Shown: positions 42,856-50,934 of the stretch, in pieces
Position numbering within the stretch: the first letter of the stretch is position 1
How the letters are laid out: every line of letters begins with the position of its first letter
NCBI RefSeq assembly: GCF_024171785.1
Contig: NZ_JAMTCK010000001.1
Location: forward strand, 682,134 to 746,133
Source of the DNA: Goodfellowiella coeruleoviolacea
GTDB lineage: Bacteria; Actinomycetota; Actinomycetes; Mycobacteriales; Pseudonocardiaceae
Direction: 5' to 3'
DNA length: 64,000 nucleotides
Made by a program: the position numbers and the translations under genes
The notes under the pieces: model-generated
Databases searched by the model: none
Told to the model about the DNA's origin: nothing
What the model saw: the letters and a program-made list of their open reading frames with translations, nothing else

Positions 42856-43266
42856 TCAGCTCAGCCGGCCCCTGCTGCCCGCGGCGACCAGTGGCCGCAG
42901 GTCTTCGGACAGCGAGTCCTGCACGTGTTTGAGGATGTTGCCGGTGGTCGCCTCGGCCAGCACCTCGAAGACCACCCGGGCGGCGTAGCTGGCCTCGGGA
43001 ATCTCGCGATGGCTGCGCTGGGCGACGCGGGCGATGAACTCCTCGCGGTCGAACCGCTCGCCGCTGCCCGCGCCACCCATGGTCACGGTGCGGCGCAGGT
43101 GCTCGCCGATCTCCTGGGGCAGTTGCGCCGCCAGGTTCTCGGCCAACTGCTCCGGCACCCGTTCGCCCAGGGTCTCCAGGGTCGCCCTGGTCACCCCCTC
43201 GGCCTGGCCGCGGCTGGCCAGCCTGGCGCGTGCCTGCACCTGTCCGATGAAGTGGTCGTGCTGCAT
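42856..43266 (-). CDS. DUF2267 family protein
   Basis: 136 residues, all-helical DUF2267: FIGQVQARARLASRGQAEGVTRATLETLGERVP, LAAQLPQEIGEHLRR and FDREEFIARVAQR are family hallmarks. Function unknown, frequently found among stress genes. GGAG precedes the ATG. Confidence 0.85.
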   Translation of the reverse strand: MQHDHFIGQVQARARLASRGQAEGVTRATLETLGERVPEQLAENLAAQLPQEIGEHLRRTVTMGGAGSGERFDREEFIARVAQRSHREIPEASYAARVVFEVLAEATTGNILKHVQDSLSEDLRPLVAAGSRGRLS

Positions 43267-43416
43267 GTCGTCTCCTCGACCGTGGCTCTGCCGGGACCGC
43301 TGTCACCGCACGTCCCGCGGGACGGCCGCGAACAGCGCCGTGCACCGTCCGCCCGGGCCGCCATGTTCCGCGCGTACCCACCGGGACGGGCGCACACACG
43401 TGGGACGAGCCGGGAT

Positions 43417-43441
43417 GGTTGACCCCGCCGCGGCGAGGTAC
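43417..43441 (+). promoter_or_regulatory. SigF/SigB-type promoter candidate for DUF6480 gene
   Basis: GGTT (43417-43420), 15-base spacer, AGGTAC (43436-43441), one mismatch. It ends 9 bases before the ATG, implying a nearly leaderless mRNA. Confidence 0.4.
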
Positions 43442-43450
43442 CCGGGAGGC

Positions 43451-43690
43451 ATGACTGCGACCCCACCCGACCCGGACCCCGACCGCACCCCGGGGCTGGA
43501 GCCGGGCGGCGGAGTCCAGCCGGGCGACACCCCGCCGGACTCCGCGTCGGCCACCTCGGGGGTGTCCCACCACGAGCAGCCACCCTCCCGGGTGGCCCAC
43601 GTGGTCACGCTGGTGTTGGCGGTCCTGGTGGTGCTGGCCCTGATCGGGCTGGTCATCGCGCAGGTCAGCGGACTCCTGCGGGTGCTGTGA
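43451..43690 (+). CDS. DUF6480-like small membrane protein
   Basis: 79 residues. The first 45 are Pro/Asp-rich with the conserved PPDPDPDRTPGLEPGGGVQPGDTPP-type opening; residues about 50-75 are a single membrane helix (VVTLVLAVLVVLALIGLVIA). Likely a membrane-anchored cytoplasmic or exposed tail. Function unknown. GGGAGG lies directly before the ATG. Confidence 0.75.
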   Translation: MTATPPDPDPDRTPGLEPGGGVQPGDTPPDSASATSGVSHHEQPPSRVAHVVTLVLAVLVVLALIGLVIAQVSGLLRVL

Positions 43691-43976
43691 CCGGCTGCCG
43701 CCCCGCACCGCCCCACCCCGCTGGTCACGGTGGGCACCGAATCGGCTGCCCCGGACCGGGCTCGATCCCCCTGTCCGGGTGAACCCGTCCGGTGGGTTGG
43801 TCACGGCACGCCCACACCACCCGTTGTGGCGGTCCGGTCCTCGACCTACCGTGGCTGTCACGTCGACCGGGGCGAGAAGGCACAGCGCGACCGCGTGGGA
43901 AACCCGCCCGGCAGCGCCGGCGGTGGCCCGGCCACGCCCCAGCCTGGTTTCCCCGCCCGTAGCGTGAGGAGCAGGC

Positions 43977-44387
43977 GTGACCAGTTCGGATCGTGGCGGT
44001 GCCGGCGGTGAGCCGGTGCGCCGTCAGAACAACTCGCGCACCGAACCGCTGACGCTGACCAGTGAGCGGGCCGGTGGCGGGGTGCTGGTGCTGCACGTCG
44101 GGGGCCCGCTGGACCTGTTGACCTCGGACGCGTTGCGCCAGCAGGTCAGGGCTCGGCTCGACGACGGGGTGCGCGCCCTGGTCCTGGACCTGGAGCAGGT
44201 CAGCTTCCTGGGCTGCGCCGGCCTGGCCGTGCTGGACGAACTGGCCCGGTGGGCGGAGGCGCGCCAGCTGCGGGTCCGGGTGGTGGCCACCTCCCACCCG
44301 GTGCTGCGGTCCCTGGAGGTGGTCGGTCTGGACCTGCGGCTGGAGGCGGCGGCGACGGTCGAGGCGGCCGTGTCCGACTGCTCGTGA
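43977..44387 (+). CDS. STAS-domain protein lacking the phosphorylatable serine
   Basis: 136 residues, STAS fold: GGVLVLHVGGPLDLLTSDAL, then LDLEQVSFLGCAGLAVLDEL. At the position of SpoIIAA Ser58/Ser59 it has Cys80-Ala81, so the usual kinase switch appears lost. It may act as an always-on anti-anti-sigma or bind another partner. The GTG at 43977 has GGAG upstream. DUF2795 gene follows in the same direction. Confidence 0.85.
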   Translation: MTSSDRGGAGGEPVRRQNNSRTEPLTLTSERAGGGVLVLHVGGPLDLLTSDALRQQVRARLDDGVRALVLDLEQVSFLGCAGLAVLDELARWAEARQLRVRVVATSHPVLRSLEVVGLDLRLEAAATVEAAVSDCS

Positions 44388-44440
44388 CCGCTCCGGCCGG
44401 CTGCGCCCGCGACGGAGGTCCCGCGACGGAAGGAGCGGCG

Positions 44441-44656
44441 GTGAAACCCACCCACATGCAGATCCAGAAGCTGCTCGCGGACGTGCGCTTCCCGGCGAGC
44501 AGGGACGGGCTGGTCAGCTATGCCCGCTCGCACCGGGCGCCCACCGAGGTGGTGGAGGCGATCGCGGTGCTGCCCGACCGCAGCTACCGCGACCCCAACG
44601 AGGTGGGCCAGGCGTTCGCCGACCACCAGCACCGGGCGGCCGAGTCCCGGGGTTGA
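44441..44656 (+). CDS. DUF2795 domain protein
   Basis: 71 residues. DUF2795 pattern: QIQKLLADVRFPASRDGLVSYARSHRAP then VVEAIAVLPDRSYRDPNEVGQAF. Function unknown. The GTG at 44441 follows AAGGAG. Its stop codon lies within a 19-base tandem duplication. Confidence 0.8.
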   Translation: MKPTHMQIQKLLADVRFPASRDGLVSYARSHRAPTEVVEAIAVLPDRSYRDPNEVGQAFADHQHRAAESRG

Positions 44657-44678
44657 GTCCGAGTCCCGGGGTTGAGTC
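44641..44678 (+). repeat. 19-base tandem duplication across the DUF2795 stop
   Basis: CGAGTCCCGGGGTTGAGTC occurs back-to-back at 44641-44659 and 44660-44678. The first copy carries the stop codon. Confidence 0.85.
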
Positions 44679-44717
44679 CGGGGGCTGAGCGCGGGCGGTC
44701 CGGCCAGCGGGTGCGGC

Positions 44718-45785
44718 TCAGCGCTCCTGGCCCACCAGCGGACCCGCGACCGTCCACGGGCCGCGGCGGGGCCGCAGCGGCGGGCTGACCTGCTGGCCGG
44801 CGCCGTGCGCCAGGCCGTCGAGCAGGTCGCGCAGGGTCTGCTCGGTGTCGTGGCGCGGCTGCCAGCCCAGCTCCCGCCTGGCCCGCTCGGTGCTCATCAC
44901 CGGACAGGACAGGGCCAGGTCGATCCAGCCGGGCGAGGTCGGCAGCAGCCGCAGCCGCCACGCGAGTCCGGCCGCCGCGCGCAGCAGCGGGCCGGGCACG
45001 GGCAGGTGCCGCGCGCCCAGGATGCGGGCCAGGGTCCGCGGGCTGGCCACCGGGTCGGTGGCCACGTTGAGCGCGCCGGCCAGTCGGGTGCGCAACACCC
45101 GGACCAGTGCCTCGGCGAGGTCGTCGGCGTGGACGAACTGCAGGGTCAGCCGGGACGGCACCGGCAGCACCGGCAGGCGGGCCCGGCGGGCCAGGCCGAA
45201 CAGCCCGCGCGGCACGAACGGGCCGAGGAAGTAGCGCTGGATCTCGGTGGCGGCGTCCCGCTGCAACACCAGGCCCGGCCGGATCCGGCTGATCACCCGG
45301 GCGGGTTCGCCCAGTTCGACACCGTCCAGCAACCGCTCGACCGCGGCCTTGTGCCGGCTGTAGGAGGAGGCGGCGATCCCGCCGGTGGGCCAGTCCTCGC
45401 GCACCGGGTGTTGTTTGTCCGCCGGCGAGTACGCGCCGATCGAGGACAGGCAGACCAGGTGCGGGACGTCGGCGCGGACGGCCGCGGCGAAAACCCGCCG
45501 GCTGCCCGCGACGTTCGTCTGGTACAGGGCTGACTCGTCGTGGCTTGGCTGGATCAGCCAGGCCAGGTGCACCACGGCGTCCGCGCCGGCGAGGATGCCG
45601 GCCAGGGCGGTGTCGGCGTGGGGTGTCCCGATGTCCACCTGGTGCCAGTCGGCGGTGTCGTAGGGGAACCCGGGGTGGGGCCGGCGGCGGGCGACGCCCA
45701 CGGCGGTGACGTCCGCCTCGTGGGCGAGCCGCCGCAGCAGTGCCGTGCCGATGTTGCCGGAAGCCCCGATGATCACGACCCGCAT
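44718..45785 (-). CDS. NAD-dependent epimerase/dehydratase (extended SDR)
   Basis: 355 residues. The Rossmann loop is VVIIGASGNIGTALL; VHLAWLIQPSHD, LSSIGAYSP and a YSRHKAAVER active-site segment (Tyr-x3-Lys) follow. Sugar-nucleotide epimerase-like, but without a sugar-specific signature. The ATG at 45785 follows GGAGGAG. Confidence 0.87.
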   Translation of the reverse strand: MRVVIIGASGNIGTALLRRLAHEADVTAVGVARRRPHPGFPYDTADWHQVDIGTPHADTALAGILAGADAVVHLAWLIQPSHDESALYQTNVAGSRRVFAAAVRADVPHLVCLSSIGAYSPADKQHPVREDWPTGGIAASSYSRHKAAVERLLDGVELGEPARVISRIRPGLVLQRDAATEIQRYFLGPFVPRGLFGLARRARLPVLPVPSRLTLQFVHADDLAEALVRVLRTRLAGALNVATDPVASPRTLARILGARHLPVPGPLLRAAAGLAWRLRLLPTSPGWIDLALSCPVMSTERARRELGWQPRHDTEQTLRDLLDGLAHGAGQQVSPPLRPRRGPWTVAGPLVGQER

Positions 45786-46040
45786 CGCCTCTCCTCCCGG
45801 TCGGTCCGCACCCGGCCTGCTGTCCCCACGCCGGTTTCCGTCTGCTGTGGACAGTGCGGGCAGGTTCCGGCTACCCGGCCGCGGGGTGGGCAAACCGAGC
45901 GGCTGGCAGCACCCAGCACCACCGCCCGCCAGGAGCGCGCCACGCGGACGCGGACGGGCCGGGGCTGATCCGGGTCGCTCTGGGAATCAGCCCCGGGCCT
46001 TTCCGGACCACCCGGGCCGGGCTCGGCCGCTGCTCCCGGT

Positions 46041-46523
46041 TCAGCCGTTGATCACCGGCCGGGTGGGCGGGTGGATGCGCGGGCTCAGCGGGTGCTCCGG
46101 GTCCACTGTGGTCACGTCGACCACGCTGTCAGCCGGCGGGACGCGCCGACGCCGGCCGCGGCCGCGCGTCGCCGCCGCGGTCTCCTCGTCGAGCGCGTGC
46201 TCCAAGCGGTGCCGGCGGCGGATCTTGCCCAGCCAGTACATCGTGATCCCGTGGGTGATGGCCACCAGCAGCAGCATCACGCCGAGCTTGAGCACGAAGC
46301 CCTCGGCACCCGACACCCCGAAGTCCATTGTGGACACGATGGCCAGCAGGCCGAGCACCACGAGGTGGAACAGGACGCTGACCATCCGGCTCACCGGTTC
46401 CGCGCCGCCGTCACCTCCGTACACCTCCTCGAGGTAGGCCCGGCCGCTGCGTTTGATCAGCAGGCCGTCGGCCACGGCCAGGACCACGCCGATCACCAGG
46501 AACGTCACAAAGCCGTCAGCCAT
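46041..46523 (-). CDS. three-helix membrane protein, unknown
   Basis: 160 residues with three hydrophobic segments (GFVTFLVIGVVLAVADGLL; VLFHLVVLGLLAIVST; LGVMLLLVAITHGITMYWL) and a basic cytoplasmic tail rich in Arg, then Pro. No family recognised. The ATG at 46523 follows GGAGG. Confidence 0.7.
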   Translation of the reverse strand: MADGFVTFLVIGVVLAVADGLLIKRSGRAYLEEVYGGDGGAEPVSRMVSVLFHLVVLGLLAIVSTMDFGVSGAEGFVLKLGVMLLLVAITHGITMYWLGKIRRRHRLEHALDEETAAATRGRGRRRRVPPADSVVDVTTVDPEHPLSPRIHPPTRPVING

Positions 46524-46609
46524 GGGTGGCACCTCCTGGACGGGATTCCCCTGCACCGCCGGGTTTCCCGTTCCACCTGCCGGCTAAACAGCGCCCGACC
46601 CGGAACGCC

Positions 46610-48808
46610 CTACCGGGTGGCGCCGGCGGGTTCGGGCTCGGCCGCCGGGGTGCTCGGCGCCTCGCTCACGCCGATGCGGCGGTGCAGCGCCCGCAGCGGG
46701 CGTGGCGCCCACCAGTTGCCCCGGCCGGCCAGGCGCATGAACGCGGGCACCAGCACACCGCGGATCAGGGTGGCGTCGACCAGCACCGCCACGGCCATGC
46801 CGACGCCGAGTTGCTTGAGGAACACCACGCGCCCGGTGGCGTAGGCCGCGAACGAGACGGCGAGGATCAGCGCGGCGGCGCTGACCAGCGGGGCGCTGCG
46901 GGCGATGCCGACCGGCACCGAACCCAGCGCGTCGCCGGTGCGGTCGTACTCCTCCTTGATCCGGGACAGCAGGAAGACCTCGTAGTCCATGGACAGGCCG
47001 TAGGCGATGCAGAACATCAGGATCGGCACGCTCGGCTCGATGGAACCGGTGGGGGTGAAGCCGAGCAGCCCGGACAGGTTGCCGTCCTGGAAGACGAACA
47101 CCAGCGTCCCGAACATCACCGCCAGGCTGAGCAGGTTGAGCACGGACGCCTTGAGCGGGGCGAGGACGCTGCCGGTCATCAGGAACAGCACGACCAGGGT
47201 CACCAGGACGATCAGCGCGCCGATGAGCGGCAGCCGGCTGGTCACGCCGTCCCGGTAGTCGGCCAGCTCGGCCGGGTAGCCGCCGACCACGACGTCGAAC
47301 GGCGCCGGGGTGGCGCGCACCTCGGCGACCAGGCCGGCGGCGTCCGCCTCCAGCCGCGCCGACGAGGGCACCACCGACAGCCACGTTCCCGCGTCGCCGG
47401 TGAACCGGTCGTCGCTGGCCGGGCCGGTCCGCAGTCCGTCCACATAGGAGCCGGCGGCGGAGTCGACCCGGACCACACCGGCCAGCTGGGACAGCCGCGC
47501 GGCGTAGGGCCCGGCCGCCGCACCGGTTCCGCCGGCCGAGACGACCTGCACCGCGTCGGCCTCCTCGGCGGCGAACCCGGCGCGGATGTCGTCGTACACC
47601 TGGCGCACCGGGGCCGAGGCGGGCAGCACCCGGTCGTCGGGCAGCCCGAACCGCACGCCGAGGAACGGGGCGCCGAGCACCAGCACGGCGAGCAGGGCCG
47701 CGCCGCCCAGCAGCAGCGGCCGGCGCATCACCCGGTTCGCGGTGGCCAGCCAGAAGCCCCCGGCCCGCGCCGGCCGCGCGGTGCGGCGGAGCACCCGGCG
47801 GCCGAGCAGGGCCAGGGCCGCGGGCAGCACCGTGGTCGCCCCGACCACCGCGGCGAGCACCACGGCCAGGCCGGCGTAGGCGAAGGAGTTGAGGAACGGG
47901 AACGGGAACACCAGCAGCACCGACAGGGACGCGGCCACGGTGATCCCGCTGAACAGCACGGTCCGGCCGGCACTGGCGACGGTGCGCCGCACCGCGTCGG
48001 CCACGGACACGCCGGGGCGCAGCTCCTCCCGGAACCGGAAGGTGACGAACAGCCCGTAGTCGACGCCCAGGCCGATGCCCATCACCAGGACGATGTTGGC
48101 GCCGAACGTGGAGATCTCGGTGAACTCGACCACGCCGCGCAGCAGCGCCAGGGCGCCGGCCACGGCGAACACGCCGACGCCGAGGGTGACCAGGGCCGCG
48201 GACACCCTGCGGTAGACCAGCCACAGCAGCACCAGCACCAGGGGGAGGACGACCAGTTCGGCGCGCAGGAAGTCCTGCCGCGCCTGGCCCATCACCTGGC
48301 GGAACACCTCGTCCCCGCCGCCGACCCGGACGGTGACGGTGGCGTCCGCCCTGGTGAACCGGTCGGTCAGGGCCGGAAGGACCTCGCGGCGCACCTGGTT
48401 GGCGTCCCCGGGCACCCAGGCCAGCACCAGCGCCTGCCGGCCGTCGCCGCTGCGCAGCGTGTCGGGCGTGCCCCTGGTCCAGTACGACCAGGCGTCGCCA
48501 ACGCCGGGGTAGCCGGCCAGCTCCTCGGTGAGCGCCCGCCCGGCGGCGGCCACCGGCTCGCTGTCCACGGTGTCCTGACCCTGCTGGGCGGTGACCAGCA
48601 GGGCGACGTTGGGGCTGCCGGTGCCAAACCGGGTGTCCAGTTCCTGTCTGGCGTGCATGGACTCCGATCCGGGCGCCTCGAAGCGGTTGAGCGACAACGC
48701 GTTGAGCGCGCTGGCGCCCACCACGCCCGCGGCGATGGTGACGAGCAGCGCTACCACCACCACCGCCCGCGGTCTGGTCACGACAAGACGGCCGATCCGT
48801 CGGAGCAC
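46610..48808 (-). CDS. MMPL-family RND transporter
   Basis: 732 residues, twelve membrane helices in two repeats, each with a large extracytoplasmic loop. GIGLGVDYGLFVTFRFREEL in the first half and AYGLSMDYEVFLLSRIKEEYD in the second are the paired proton-relay Asp-Tyr motifs of MmpL proteins. Exports lipids or drugs. The GTG at 48808 with GGAG 6 bases before it is preferred to an ATG twelve codons upstream. Divergent TetR gene and two palindromes suggest repression by that TetR. Confidence 0.92.
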   Translation of the reverse strand: MLRRIGRLVVTRPRAVVVVALLVTIAAGVVGASALNALSLNRFEAPGSESMHARQELDTRFGTGSPNVALLVTAQQGQDTVDSEPVAAAGRALTEELAGYPGVGDAWSYWTRGTPDTLRSGDGRQALVLAWVPGDANQVRREVLPALTDRFTRADATVTVRVGGGDEVFRQVMGQARQDFLRAELVVLPLVLVLLWLVYRRVSAALVTLGVGVFAVAGALALLRGVVEFTEISTFGANIVLVMGIGLGVDYGLFVTFRFREELRPGVSVADAVRRTVASAGRTVLFSGITVAASLSVLLVFPFPFLNSFAYAGLAVVLAAVVGATTVLPAALALLGRRVLRRTARPARAGGFWLATANRVMRRPLLLGGAALLAVLVLGAPFLGVRFGLPDDRVLPASAPVRQVYDDIRAGFAAEEADAVQVVSAGGTGAAAGPYAARLSQLAGVVRVDSAAGSYVDGLRTGPASDDRFTGDAGTWLSVVPSSARLEADAAGLVAEVRATPAPFDVVVGGYPAELADYRDGVTSRLPLIGALIVLVTLVVLFLMTGSVLAPLKASVLNLLSLAVMFGTLVFVFQDGNLSGLLGFTPTGSIEPSVPILMFCIAYGLSMDYEVFLLSRIKEEYDRTGDALGSVPVGIARSAPLVSAAALILAVSFAAYATGRVVFLKQLGVGMAVAVLVDATLIRGVLVPAFMRLAGRGNWWAPRPLRALHRRIGVSEAPSTPAAEPEPAGATR

Positions 48809-48828
48809 GGGGTTCTCCCAGGGGCTAA

Positions 48829-48842
48829 GTTTGCGAGCAAAC
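48829..48842. promoter_or_regulatory. palindrome GTTTGC-GA-GCAAAC before MMPL gene
   Basis: Perfect 6-base inverted repeat with a 2-base centre, 21 bases upstream of the MMPL start. Second possible TetR half of the control region. Confidence 0.4.
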
Positions 48843-48866
48843 ATTCGTAAAACGTCTGCCGCGAAG

Positions 48867-48886
48867 ATACGAGCACTTGCTCGTAT
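48867..48886. promoter_or_regulatory. TetR-type operator between MMPL and TetR genes
   Basis: ATACGAGCA-CT-TGCTCGTAT is a perfect 9-base inverted repeat with a 2-base centre. It is AT-rich and placed between divergent transporter and regulator genes, as for classical TetR operators. Confidence 0.75.
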
Positions 48887-48931
48887 TTGCAACGCGCCAG
48901 GCACAATCAGGCGACGCGGCCGGGCGCGGAC

Positions 48932-48976
48932 GCGAGCGGGGTGCACGCGAGCGGGGTGCCCACGGCCGGGGTGCAC
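48932..48976 (+). repeat. three 15-base tandem repeats in the TetR leader
   Basis: Units at 48932-48946, 48947-48961 and 48962-48976 follow GCGAGCGGGGTGCAC. Lies before the TetR ribosome site. Confidence 0.75.
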
Positions 48977-49014
48977 GCGACCGGCCGCCAACGAGTGAGG
49001 TGCGGAGGAACGGC

Positions 49015-49716
49015 ATGACCAACGACCCCACCGCCGGGGGCGGCGACCAGCGACCACGCCGGCGGCAGGCGCGCGGCGAGCGCCGGATGGCCGAGATCCT
49101 GGACGCGGCGGCGGGTGTCTTCGCCAGCGCCGGCTACGAGGCGGCGACCACCAACGCGATCGCGGCGGCGGCGGGCATCTCCCCCGGCTCGCTCTACCAG
49201 TTCTACCCGAACAAGCAGGCCATCGCGCAGGCACTGGCCGACCGGTTCGTGGCGCAGCTGCGCGCGACCCGCCAGGCGGCCTTCGACGGGGTCGACTTCA
49301 CCCGGCTGCGCCTGGCCGAGGTGCTCGACCGGGTCGTCGACCCGATCGTCGCGTTCAACATCGCCAATCCCGGCTTCAAGGCGCTGTTCGCCCGGCCGGA
49401 CATGCCCGCCGACCTGACCGAGGCGACCCAGCCGATCCAGCACGCGCTGCACGCCGCCGTCGAGGAGCTGATCGCGGCGCGCGCGCCCGACCTGCCGGCC
49501 GCCCAGCGCCGCCGGACCACCCAGGTGAGCATGCGGATCGTCCAGGCCATCACCCCGCTGGCGGTGGCGGCGACCGGCGCCGAGCGCGCCGCCACCGTCG
49601 TCGAACTCAAGAAGGTGCTGTTCGGCTACCTCGAACCGGTCATCGGGGACGCGCCGACCGCCCCGGCATCACGCGCACCCGCGCGCGCCCGGACCCGCCC
49701 TACCTCGGACGAGTGA
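49015..49716 (+). CDS. TetR-family transcriptional regulator
   Basis: 233 residues. N-terminal HTH: ERRMAEILDAAAGVFASAGYEAATTNAIAAAAGISPGSLYQFYPNK-like order, with the recognition helix near residues 55-65. The C-terminal ligand domain is unclassified. The ATG at 49015 has GGAGG upstream. Divergent from the MMPL exporter it probably represses. Confidence 0.92.
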   Translation: MTNDPTAGGGDQRPRRRQARGERRMAEILDAAAGVFASAGYEAATTNAIAAAAGISPGSLYQFYPNKQAIAQALADRFVAQLRATRQAAFDGVDFTRLRLAEVLDRVVDPIVAFNIANPGFKALFARPDMPADLTEATQPIQHALHAAVEELIAARAPDLPAAQRRRTTQVSMRIVQAITPLAVAATGAERAATVVELKKVLFGYLEPVIGDAPTAPASRAPARARTRPTSDE

Positions 49717-49761
49717 TGATCCAGATCAGCCGGGCCTGGTCGGTGCACTACCGTCCCTAGC

Positions 49762-50814
49762 ATGCACGAGGGCCGGCGGGTCACCGCGAAGGACGTTGCG
49801 CAGGCCGCCAGGGTTTCCCGGACGGCGGTGTCGTTCGCCTTCAACGACCCGGCGCGCATCTCGCAGCAGACCCGGCAGCGCATCCTGCGGGTCGCCGAGG
49901 AACTGGGCTACGTGCCCAACCCGATCGCCCGCGCGCTGGTGCGCGGCTCCACCCGGTCGCTGGGGGTGCTGCTGCCGCAGGACATCCCGCTGGTGATGGA
50001 GAACCCCTACTACGCCCAGTTCCTGGTCGGCCTCGGCCAGGTGTGCGACCGGGAGGGGCTGAGCCTGCTGCTGGTGCCGCCGCTGCGCTCGTCCATGCGG
50101 GATGCCATCCCGTACGCGGCGGTGGACGGCTTCGTGGTGTGCGGGCTGGCCACCGACCGGGGCGAGATCACCGAGCTGCGGCGCCGCGGCGTGCCGTTCG
50201 TGCTGGTGGACAGCGACGAGCTGCCCGGGGTGCCCAGCATCGAGGTGACCGAGCAGGCCGGCATCGCCGAACTCGTCGGCCACCTGCTGGAGCTGGGGCA
50301 CCGCCGGCTCGCCGTGCTGTCGCTGCCGGCCGGCGGCAGCGGGTCGAGCGTTCCGGTCGGGCCGCTGGCCCGGCGCATGGCCGGCATCGCCGACGCGCTC
50401 GGCGTGGTCGGCATGTCCCTGGACCACCCGGACGTGCGGGTGGTGGAGGTGGCCAGCACGAGGGCCGAGGGCTACCGCGCCACGAGCGAGCTGATGGCCG
50501 GCCCGCGCCCGCCGTCGGCCGTGGTGGCGCTCAGCGACATCCTGGCCGTCGGCGCCCTGGACGCCCTGCGCGACCTGGGCGTGGACGTGCCCGGCCAGGT
50601 GTCGGTGGCCGGTTTCGACGACCTGCCCGAGGCCAACTGGGTGCGCCCGGCGCTGACCACGGTGCGCCAGCCGATCCAGGCCAAGGGCAGGGTGGCCGGC
50701 GACTTCCTGGTCGCCTCGATCCAGGGCGAGCGCCCGCACTCCGGCCAGGTGCTGCACACCGCGCTGATCGTGCGCGAGTCCACCGGGCCGGTCCACCCCT
50801 CCGCCAGCGGCTGA
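49762..50814 (+). CDS. LacI-family transcriptional regulator
   Basis: 350 residues. HTH at about 7-26 (VTAKDVAQAARVSRTAVSFA), hinge helix PNPIARALVRGSTRSLGVLLP, then a periplasmic-binding-protein-like core with GFDDLPEANWVRPALTTVRQP near the end. Followed in the same direction by a GH13 glucosidase gene, its likely target, with direct repeats in between. Confidence 0.93.
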   Translation: MHEGRRVTAKDVAQAARVSRTAVSFAFNDPARISQQTRQRILRVAEELGYVPNPIARALVRGSTRSLGVLLPQDIPLVMENPYYAQFLVGLGQVCDREGLSLLLVPPLRSSMRDAIPYAAVDGFVVCGLATDRGEITELRRRGVPFVLVDSDELPGVPSIEVTEQAGIAELVGHLLELGHRRLAVLSLPAGGSGSSVPVGPLARRMAGIADALGVVGMSLDHPDVRVVEVASTRAEGYRATSELMAGPRPPSAVVALSDILAVGALDALRDLGVDVPGQVSVAGFDDLPEANWVRPALTTVRQPIQAKGRVAGDFLVASIQGERPHSGQVLHTALIVRESTGPVHPSASG

Positions 50815-50861
50815 CCGCTGGCCGATCCGGGGTTCCCCGGTTTCCCCCACCCGGTGGTTGC

Positions 50862-50882
50862 GGTTTAGTAACTCGGTTTAGT
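50862..50882 (+). promoter_or_regulatory. GGTTTAGT direct repeats before GH13 gene
   Basis: GGTTTAGT at 50862-50869 and 50875-50882, a 13-base period. The AT-rich patch lies 53 bases before the glucosidase start. Candidate LacI operator. Confidence 0.45.
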
Positions 50883-50934
50883 TGAATGGCTCCCGACCGG
50901 CTGGCCTCCAGCGAACCACCACACAGGAGTGGGG

